Below, piece after piece: positions 1 to 4,664 of a stretch of DNA of 7,237 bases. The stretch's first letter is position 1, and each line of letters begins with the position of its first letter. Below the pieces are notes generated by a model that was not told the DNA's origin, did no database searches, and saw nothing but the letters and a program-made list of their open reading frames with translations. Source of the stretch: JANNHK01 sp031404355 (GTDB taxonomy: Bacteria > Actinomycetota > Acidimicrobiia > IMCC26256 > PALSA-610); NCBI GenBank assembly GCA_031404355.1, contig JANNHK010000281.1, positions 1 through 7,237 on the forward strand, given 5' to 3'. Position numbers and translations under genes: made by a program.

Positions 1-2
1 GA

Positions 3-36
3 CGCGCGTATGTGTGGCCCCCACCCCAAACGCGCG
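3..36. repeat. Imperfect stem-loop at left window edge
   Basis: CGCGCGT (3-9) is matched by ACGCGCG (30-36), giving a 7-bp perfect outer stem. Inside the loop, GTGG (14-17) can pair with CCAC (21-24). It lies beyond the stronger hairpin downstream of recA and could be a second part of the transcription end, or part of the neighbouring gene outside the window. There is no T tract on either side. CG-rich short repeats are frequent by chance in such DNA, so this is a weak call. Confidence 0.25.
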
Positions 37-50
37 ACCAGAAGCAGCGC

Positions 51-90
51 AACGGCTCGGGCACCGCTGAGGGGGAGTGCCCGAGCCGTT
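51..90 (-). terminator. Probable recA transcription terminator hairpin
   Basis: A 14-bp perfect inverted repeat (51-64 with 77-90; the arm at 51 begins AACGGCTCGGGCAC) encloses a 12-base loop. On the minus strand it begins 21 bases after the recA stop codon. The stem is long and GC-rich, which in high-GC actinobacteria commonly acts as a terminator or 3' stabiliser even without a U tract. No run of T follows on the minus strand, so it is not a classical intrinsic terminator. The position directly after recA is the main support for its role. Confidence 0.6.
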
Positions 91-111
91 ACTTGGTGGT
101 GAACCAGGGGT

Positions 112-2235
112 TCAGCCGATTTCGATGTCCTCGGACTCCTCGGCTTCGACCTCTTCGATGACCAGGTCGCCGATGCCCGACGCGGTGAGCACTTTGTCGC
201 TGATCTCGACCATGAGGTCGACGTTTTCCTTGAGGAACTTCTTCACGTTCTCGCGGCCCTGACCGAGTTGCTCACCCTCGTACGTGAACCATGCGCCCGA
301 TTTCTTCACGATGCCCAAATCGACACCGATGTCGAGGACGGAGCCCTCACGGCTGATGCCGCTGCCGTACATGATGTCGAACTCGGCTTGTTTGAAGGGG
401 GGAGCGCACTTGTTCTTCGCCACCTTCACCCGCACGCGGTTGCCGACCATTTCGGCACCATCCTTGATGGTCTCCACGCGCCGGATGTCGAGTCTCACCG
501 ACGAGTAGAACTTCAGCGCGCGGCCACCGGGGGTGGTCTCAGGTGAGTTGTGCACCATGACACCGTCGGCGAAGTAGTTGTGCGTGCCTTCGATTTCGAT
601 GTCGAACCGGTGCATCGAGCGCGTCTTCGGCTTCACTCCGATCTTGAGGATCGGAAGCGGCACCAGCTCGTAGCGCATCTCGCTGAACGTCGGCTCGACC
701 GCGAACCGACCCCGGTACTTCGGCAGCAGTTTGTAGTCCATCGATGGATGCACGAAGGGTGCGATCAGCGCGTGGAGCTTCGCCGTTTCCTCCTTGGGAA
801 AGACGAGGACCGACACCTTCCGGCTCCCGCGCTGCATGAGCTTCGGCCGAATCCCCCATGTGTCGGCCAGGTATTCGGCCAGACGAACCCGCGTCGTCGG
901 CTCCATCGCTTCGACGCAGATCTCGCTGCGACCGCTGCCTTCACGAGTGCGTTCCTGCACGCCCTTGGCCCGGAGCGTGAACCCACCGTCGTCCATGTAC
1001 CAGACCGCGAGCGAGAGCGGGGTCAGGCGCTTCAGGTAGTCGTAGCCAAGCACCTTCTTGCCGCCGACGTAGACCGCATCTCGGAGTGGTGCAAGCTCGG
1101 GCAGTGGCTGCACGTCGTGGTACACGACGCCCTTGGCGTTCGTCGATCGGCTCACACCGACGTTGGCGAACAGCGACGCCTTCCAGTCGGCGTACTCGGT
1201 CTGCTTCACGCCGTGCCCGAAGCGGAACCGGGCACCGTGACCCGAGCGCGTGGGCGAGAGCGAGCCGTCACCCATGAGCCCGCCGAGAAGCGCCTGCCAC
1301 TGGAAGTCGGAGAGGTAGTGCGGCACCGACTGGAGCACGCGGTCGCCTTCGAGCAGCTCGCCGGCTTCGCGCCAGCCACCTGGCGTGCGAATGAGGTGGT
1401 TGGACGTCACGCCGAACTGGGCCCGACCGTTCCCACCGGGCTTCGCCACCGTGAACTGGAGGAACTCGTCGGTCACGCCGTTGTCGAACCAGTTCACGAC
1501 CTTGCGCGGGACGACCTTGCCCAACTCGGGGTCGTACGACAGGACTTCGACCGGCATCCGCTGGTTGACGATCTTGCCGATCTTCTCCTGCGTGCCGTCG
1601 GCCAGGGTCACGCGGGTGTCATATGACAGACATCCGAACATTACGCCTATCTTTTCCCGCAGCTGGTTGATGAAGATCGCGACGGTCTGCGACTTGGCGA
1701 GATTGCCGGTGAGCTTGCGCAGCGCCTGGCTCATGAGCCTCGCTTGCAGGCCCATGTGCGTGTCGCCCATCTCGCCTTCGATCTCGGCCCGGGGCACGAG
1801 CGCCGCGACCGAGTCGATGACGAGGACGTCGAGCGCGCCCGAACGGATGAGGATGTCGGCGATTTCGAGCGCCTGCTCCCCCGTGTCGGGCTGACTGATG
1901 AGCAGTTCGTCGACGTTCACGCCGATGGCCGACGCGTAGATCGGATCCATTGCGTGCTCGGCATCGATGTACGCGCACACGCCGCCGTTACGTTGGGCCT
2001 CGGCGACCACGTGCGTGGCCAGCGTCGACTTGCCCGACGACTCCGGCCCGAAGATCTCGATGATCCTTCCCCGGGGCAAGCCACCGATGCCCAAAGCGAT
2101 GTCGAGCGCAAGCGCGCCGGTCGGGATGGCCGCGACCCCTACGCCTGTCTTCTCGCCGAGCTTCATGATCGAGCCCTTGCCGAACTGCTTGTCGATCTGG
2201 CCGAGTGCCATATCGAGCGCCTTATCCCGGTCCAC
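112..2235 (-). CDS. recA: RecA recombinase precursor with in-frame intein
   Basis: This encodes a 707-residue precursor. Removing the intein (residues 202-563) leaves a 345-residue RecA, the normal family length. RecA forms ATP-dependent filaments on single-stranded DNA, catalyses homologous strand exchange, and triggers LexA self-cleavage in the SOS response. The Walker A motif GPESSGKST is at residues 63-71, the Walker B strand LDVLVIDS at 135-142, and the sequence around MAW-type RecA cores (DAEHAMDP, NQLREKIGVMFG, SPETTPGGRALKFY) is intact on both sides of the intein. The C terminus is acidic (EEVEAEESEDIEIG), as in other RecA proteins. The start is GTG, with AGAGAGGGG five bases upstream, and the N terminus (DRDKALDMALGQIDKQFGKGSI) aligns with typical RecA starts. 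Transcription is probably SOS-controlled from the promoter at 2365-2393. No recX is seen in the 111 bases downstream; a gene further left cannot be excluded. Confidence 0.98.
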   Translation of the reverse strand: MDRDKALDMALGQIDKQFGKGSIMKLGEKTGVGVAAIPTGALALDIALGIGGLPRGRIIEIFGPESSGKSTLATHVVAEAQRNGGVCAYIDAEHAMDPIYASAIGVNVDELLISQPDTGEQALEIADILIRSGALDVLVIDSVAALVPRAEIEGEMGDTHMGLQARLMSQALRKLTGNLAKSQTVAIFINQLREKIGVMFGCLSYDTRVTLADGTQEKIGKIVNQRMPVEVLSYDPELGKVVPRKVVNWFDNGVTDEFLQFTVAKPGGNGRAQFGVTSNHLIRTPGGWREAGELLEGDRVLQSVPHYLSDFQWQALLGGLMGDGSLSPTRSGHGARFRFGHGVKQTEYADWKASLFANVGVSRSTNAKGVVYHDVQPLPELAPLRDAVYVGGKKVLGYDYLKRLTPLSLAVWYMDDGGFTLRAKGVQERTREGSGRSEICVEAMEPTTRVRLAEYLADTWGIRPKLMQRGSRKVSVLVFPKEETAKLHALIAPFVHPSMDYKLLPKYRGRFAVEPTFSEMRYELVPLPILKIGVKPKTRSMHRFDIEIEGTHNYFADGVMVHNSPETTPGGRALKFYSSVRLDIRRVETIKDGAEMVGNRVRVKVAKNKCAPPFKQAEFDIMYGSGISREGSVLDIGVDLGIVKKSGAWFTYEGEQLGQGRENVKKFLKENVDLMVEISDKVLTASGIGDLVIEEVEAEESEDIEIG
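547..1632 (-). mobile_element. RecA intein with LAGLIDADG homing endonuclease
   Basis: A 362-residue self-splicing intein (precursor residues 202-563) is inserted between IGVMFG and SPETTPGG. This corresponds to the start of ssDNA-binding loop L2, just before E. coli position 205. That is the insertion point of the M. leprae RecA intein, not the M. tuberculosis one, which lies before CSPPFKQ; the equivalent M. tuberculosis site here (KNKCAPPFKQ, residues 607-616) is empty. Splicing residues are complete: Cys202 first, the block B motif TSNH (277-280), a block F-like strand RFDIEIEGTHNYFADG (543-558), the terminal His562-Asn563, and Ser564 as the +1 nucleophile. Two LAGLIDADG-type helices, LLGGLMGDG (316-324) and LAVWYMDDG (409-417), keep their acidic residues (D323 and D415/D416). 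The endonuclease therefore looks intact and the element potentially still able to home. It is translated in frame with the host. Confidence 0.97.
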
Positions 2236-2240
2236 TGGGA

Positions 2241-2249
2241 CCCCTCTCT
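2241..2249 (-). promoter_or_regulatory. recA ribosome binding site
   Basis: On the minus strand AGAGAGGGG lies five bases before the GTG at 2233-2235. It is a strong purine-rich Shine-Dalgarno match, and it fixes the GTG as the recA start in preference to the internal ATG eight codons later. Confidence 0.75.
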
Positions 2250-2311
2250 GCCGCTCGTGTGTCCTGTGGGGGAAGAACTGGTGCGCAACCTAACGACGGG
2301 GTGAGACAGCT

Positions 2312-2344
2312 ACGTCCGGCGATCTCCTGGGAGGCCCCGGACGT
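2312..2344 (-). promoter_or_regulatory. Inverted repeat in the recA leader
   Basis: ACGTCCGG (2312-2319) and CCGGACGT (2337-2344) form a perfect 8-bp inverted repeat. The 17-base loop contains a further small stem (CTC 2324-2326 with GAG 2331-2333). It lies about 14 bases downstream of the transcription start predicted from the SOS promoter, so it would fold in the recA leader RNA about 80 bases before the start codon. It could be an mRNA-stabilising stem, a regulatory structure, or a DNA operator. No function can be assigned from sequence alone. Confidence 0.4.
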
Positions 2345-2364
2345 CGAATCACACGCGTGTCAGT

Positions 2365-2393
2365 ACCCTACAGACGAACACCCGTTCGGGCAA
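2365..2393 (-). promoter_or_regulatory. recA promoter (sigma-70/SigA type)
   Basis: Reading the minus strand, TTGCCC (2393-2388; four of six matches to TTGACA) is followed by a 17-base spacer and TAGGGT (2370-2365; the actinobacterial TANNNT form). Transcription would start near 2358, leaving a leader of roughly 120 bases. The LexA box occupies most of the spacer, the expected geometry for repression by blocking RNA polymerase. The -35 begins only 16 bases past the stop codon of the upstream GNAT gene, so some read-through from that gene into recA is possible. Confidence 0.65.
2375..2388. promoter_or_regulatory. LexA (SOS) box of recA
   Basis: CGAACACCCGTTCG is a perfect CGAAC-N4-GTTCG palindrome, the Gram-positive/actinobacterial LexA operator. 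It sits within the spacer of the recA promoter, so LexA bound here would repress recA until DNA damage activates RecA itself, a negative feedback loop. The palindrome, its location and the downstream gene agree. Confidence 0.88.
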
Positions 2394-2408
2394 GGATCCT
2401 CGGGCGGC

Positions 2409-2825
2409 TCAGGACGAAGCCGCCTCGTAGAGATGGACGAGCCCGGCGGGAGTGGGCCGGAACCCGCACGCCCCGACGTAGAAGGACGCCAGCGGCTCCT
2501 CGTAGTCGACGTGCAACCACTCGCACCCGGCGCGGCGCGCGTGCTCGGTGGCGACCTGCACGAGCCGGGTACCGATGCCCTCGCGATGGAGATCGGCCCG
2601 GACCTTCGGGTCGAGCAGGAACGCATGGTCGCCGCCGTCCCACGCGACGTTCGCGAAGCCCACCAGGTCGCCGGCCGGGAGACGGGCCGTCACCCACCCC
2701 AGGCTGTGGGGGCGGATCCGGTCCCACCATCCGGCTGCGGCCGTACCGCCGTGGGACTCGGTCAGCGCGACCAGCTCGGCGCCGCTGAGGTCGCCCTGCC
2801 AGCAGTACTCGATCTCGCGGTTCAT
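2409..2825 (-). CDS. GNAT-family N-acetyltransferase
   Basis: This encodes a 138-residue protein with the GCN5-related acetyltransferase fold, which transfers an acetyl group from acetyl-CoA to an amine. The N-terminal part carries the beta strands GWVTARLP and LVGFANVAWDGG (about 43-65). The acetyl-CoA-binding motif follows a strand ending FLLDPKV: LHREGIGTRLV (79-89), where the usual Q/RxxGxG has His in the first position. The C-terminal strand-turn LHVDYEEPLASFYVGACGFRP (104-124) is the standard motif B, with the Tyr that commonly acts as general acid (Y116). The substrate cannot be predicted. The start at 2825 (MNREIEY) is preferred, but ATG at 2834 three codons earlier is equally possible; neither has a clear Shine-Dalgarno. 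The gene lies just upstream of the recA promoter on the same strand and is divergent from the M50 protease gene. Confidence 0.87.
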   Translation of the reverse strand: MNREIEYCWQGDLSGAELVALTESHGGTAAAGWWDRIRPHSLGWVTARLPAGDLVGFANVAWDGGDHAFLLDPKVRADLHREGIGTRLVQVATEHARRAGCEWLHVDYEEPLASFYVGACGFRPTPAGLVHLYEAASS

Positions 2826-2848
2826 GCCGGGCATGATCGCACCGAACC

Positions 2849-2875
2849 GGGAACGCCCGCCGGGTAGAAAACGTT
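2849..2875 (+). promoter_or_regulatory. Candidate ECF-sigma promoter of the M50 gene
   Basis: GGGAAC (2849-2854) and CGTT (2872-2875) are separated by 17 bases, giving GGAAC-N18-GTT, the layout used by stress-responsive ECF sigma factors of the SigE/SigH/SigR group in actinobacteria. Transcription would start near 2880-2884, leaving a leader of under 30 bases that contains AAGGAA (2892-2897) before the ATG at 2910. The elements are short, so chance occurrence in GC-rich DNA is possible. Confidence 0.4.
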
Positions 2876-2909
2876 GCACAAGGGACACCCCAAGGAACGG
2901 AACCCCCTC

Positions 2910-4043
2910 ATGCGCTCGACATTGCGCTTCGGACGGATCAAAGGCATCGAGATCGGCGCCCATTGGAGCCTGCTCGTCATCGGCGCGCTGGTCACCATGT
3001 CGCTCGCCACCGACACCCTCCCCGCGCTCCAGCCCGACGCGGGCGGTTCCTACTGGGCCGCCGCCGTCCTCGGCGTGGCCGCGTTCTTCGCCTCGATCCT
3101 CGCTCACGAACTCGCCCACTCGGTCGTCGCGATCCGGCGCGGGCAACGGGTCGAGGGCATCACGCTCTGGCTCCTCGGTGGCGTGGCCCGACTCAAGGAC
3201 GAAGCACGCGACGCGCGCAGCGAACTCCTGGTTGCACTCGCCGGTCCGGCAACGAGCCTTGTGCTCGGTGCCGCGTTCCTCGGCGCCGCGTTCGGACTCG
3301 ACGCAGTGTTGTCCGACGGCAGCCTCTTGCCGACGGTCGCCGCGTGGCTGGGAGTGCTCAACATCGTGCTCGCCGTCTTCAACATGCTCCCCGGCGCGCC
3401 CCTCGACGGCGGGCGTGTGCTCAGCGCGCTCGTGTGGATGTGGCGCAAGGACCGCCGCGCCGCGCAGATCGTCGCGGCCCGCGTCGGTCGCGTCATCGGC
3501 TACGGCCTGATCGCGCTCGGCGTCTACGCGGTCGTCGCCGGGAGCGACTACGGCAGCATCTGGACCGCGCTGATCGGATACTTCATCGTCGAAGCGTCGA
3601 AAGCCGAGGAGATGCAGGCCCGCATCGCCCGCAACCTCGACGACCGCACCGTCGCCGATGTCATGTCGCCGGCACCGCCCCGCGCCCACGCCTGGGCCAC
3701 GGTCGGCCAGCTCCAGGCGCTCACCGGCGAGATCGCGCCTCCGCATGTGGTGCTCACCGACTTCGGCGGCGCGCCCGACGCCCTGCTCGAACGCGCCGCG
3801 CTGCGCAACGCGACCGCGGCCACCGAACTGCGCGAGCGGGCCATTCCGTTGGTGCGGCTCCCCGCCGTCGCTCCGGAGACTCCGCTACGCGCCGCACTGT
3901 CACGCGGCATGCCCGTAATCGTCGTCGCCGACGGCGTGATCGTCGGCGTCGTCGGGTTCGCCGAACTCACGGCCCTTCAGCAGGGCCCGGGCGTTCAGGA
4001 CAGCCAGGGCTCCGCGAGGTCGAAGTACGAGATGTCCGCGTAA
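2910..4043 (+). CDS. Site-2 protease (M50, Rip3-like) with CBS region
   Basis: This encodes a 377-residue polytopic membrane metalloprotease of the S2P family, which cuts substrates such as anti-sigma factors or signal-peptide remnants within the membrane. The zinc motif HELAH is at 66-70 (Glu67 catalytic) and the third zinc ligand lies in LPGAPLDGGRV (160-170, Asp166). About six hydrophobic segments can be seen (near 18-35, 49-75, 104-128, 144-160, 192-210 and 215-230). The cytosolic C terminus opens with the CBS-pair signature RTVADVMSP (246-254) and closes with PLRAALSRGMPVIVVADGVIVGVVGFAEL (325-353, a CBS beta-alpha-beta unit); the middle is diverged. This arrangement matches the actinobacterial Rip3/Rv2625c type. 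The N terminus MRSTLRFGRIKGIEIGAHWS is typical of the family, so ATG 2910 is chosen over the in-frame TTG at 2874, which would fall in the candidate promoter. The 3' end overlaps the converging gene by 49 bases. The natural substrate is not known. Confidence 0.93.
   Translation: MRSTLRFGRIKGIEIGAHWSLLVIGALVTMSLATDTLPALQPDAGGSYWAAAVLGVAAFFASILAHELAHSVVAIRRGQRVEGITLWLLGGVARLKDEARDARSELLVALAGPATSLVLGAAFLGAAFGLDAVLSDGSLLPTVAAWLGVLNIVLAVFNMLPGAPLDGGRVLSALVWMWRKDRRAAQIVAARVGRVIGYGLIALGVYAVVAGSDYGSIWTALIGYFIVEASKAEEMQARIARNLDDRTVADVMSPAPPRAHAWATVGQLQALTGEIAPPHVVLTDFGGAPDALLERAALRNATAATELRERAIPLVRLPAVAPETPLRAALSRGMPVIVVADGVIVGVVGFAELTALQQGPGVQDSQGSARSKYEMSA
3971..3987 (-). terminator. Weak hairpin after the convergent gene
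   Basis: GGCCCT (3971-3976) and AGGGCC (3982-3987) form a 6-bp perfect stem with a 5-base loop, starting 7 bases past the stop of the minus-strand gene that ends at 3995. It lies inside the 3' coding part of the M50 gene. There is no T tract. It may help end minus-strand transcription, but a stem this short and GC-rich could be chance. Confidence 0.22.
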
Positions 4044-4591
4044 CACTCGTTGGTCTCGGCCAACGCGTTCGTCACCGCTTCCGGCAACTCCAGTGCTTCA
4101 CCCGCACGCGCCTCGGCCTCCGACGTGAAGTACGCGACCTCCGTGAACGTGCCGTCGGTGTGCCACGCGGTGAAGCCACCCATCAGGTCGGGGCGCAACG
4201 GCGCCAGCTTCGGCACCCACTCCTGTTCGAGCGCTTCGGCCTTGGCCCGGTCGACGCAGCGCCCGATCATGACTTGCACGAACCCGGCGCTGTCGGTGCC
4301 GCCGTCGAGATACAACGTGACGTCGTCGGAGCCGGCGAACACGGGCGGCGCGGAGAAACACTTCTCGGCCTCGGACCACCACGCCGACTGCTCCGGACGG
4401 TGCGCGTTCGCGACACCCGCGGCCTCGTCACGGAACCGCACCAGCGCAATGAACTCACCACCGGGAGTCACGCCCGACGTCGTGCCGAGATAGCCCTCGG
4501 CGCTCGGCCTCAGCTCCTCGGTCCACCGCTCCTGTAGCCGCTGCAACCCCTCGACGTCCTGTACGGGGCCTCGAATCACCTGTAAGAACAT
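3995..4591 (-). CDS. Unrecognised protein with two ABM-like repeats
   Basis: This encodes a 198-residue soluble protein without signal peptide or membrane segment. I cannot name its family with confidence. The sequence is an internal duplication: residues 2-98 begin FLQVIRGPVQDVEGLQRLQERW and residues 104-192 begin FVQVMIGRCVDRAKAEALEQEW. Each half then continues with a helix, a GG/GT turn and a strand (FIALVRFRDEAAG; FTEVAYFTSEAEA). The beta-alpha-beta-beta pattern resembles the dimeric alpha-beta barrel (ferredoxin-like) fold of antibiotic-biosynthesis-monooxygenase and EthD-like proteins, fused so one chain supplies both halves. No cofactor motif is visible, and such small barrels often work without one, so an enzymatic role is only a possibility. 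The start ATG (4589-4591) is preceded by AAGGG seven bases upstream. The gene converges on the M50 gene with a 49-base overlap and diverges from the lipoprotein gene. Confidence 0.85.
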   Translation of the reverse strand: MFLQVIRGPVQDVEGLQRLQERWTEELRPSAEGYLGTTSGVTPGGEFIALVRFRDEAAGVANAHRPEQSAWWSEAEKCFSAPPVFAGSDDVTLYLDGGTDSAGFVQVMIGRCVDRAKAEALEQEWVPKLAPLRPDLMGGFTAWHTDGTFTEVAYFTSEAEARAGEALELPEAVTNALAETNECYADISYFDLAEPWLS

Positions 4592-4597
4592 GGCCCG

Positions 4598-4626
4598 ACC
4601 CTTGTCCCGGCCGGCGCGTCCGTCAA
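4598..4626 (-). promoter_or_regulatory. Candidate promoter or RBS of the ABM-like gene
   Basis: On the minus strand TTGACG (4626-4621, five of six matches to the -35 consensus) is followed by a 17-base spacer and AAGGGT (4603-4598). AAGGGT is a poor -10, but it lies six bases before the ATG, the spacing of leaderless actinobacterial transcripts. The same AAGGG (4603-4599), seven bases from the ATG, also works as a Shine-Dalgarno site. The two readings exclude each other in practice: a leadered message would need a promoter further upstream, inside or beyond the lipoprotein start region. Confidence 0.35.
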
Positions 4627-4664
4627 GGGCCTCAGAGGGCCCCGCTTTCGTCCGATGGGGCACC

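Noticed and set aside
550..1626. Plus-strand open frame of 358 codons covering almost exactly the intein
   Set aside because: It mirrors the codon structure of the minus-strand intein in GC-rich DNA, has no recognisable domain, and the intein itself is unambiguous.
2874..2909. TTG at 2874 as start of the M50 protease
   Set aside because: The extra 12 residues are hydrophilic and atypical for the family, and the codon overlaps the candidate -10 element.
2826..3746. Long upstream extension of the GNAT reading frame to 3746
   Set aside because: The added about 300 residues are low-complexity Arg/Asp/Gly/Glu-rich and lie antisense to the M50 gene; the GNAT fold is complete from 2825.
2963..4537. 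Plus-strand Arg-rich frame of 524 codons
   Set aside because: It is a frame shadow of the M50 gene (same strand) and of the ABM-like gene (opposite strand), with no domain.
4627..4642. Short GGGCC/GGCCC hairpin in the divergent interval
   Set aside because: A 5-bp stem of G and C only is expected by chance at this base composition.
4590..4664. ATG at 4590 as start of the lipoprotein
   Set aside because: It would put 25 residues ahead of the signal peptide and share bases with the start codon of the divergent gene; GTG 4665 gives a normal lipoprotein leader.
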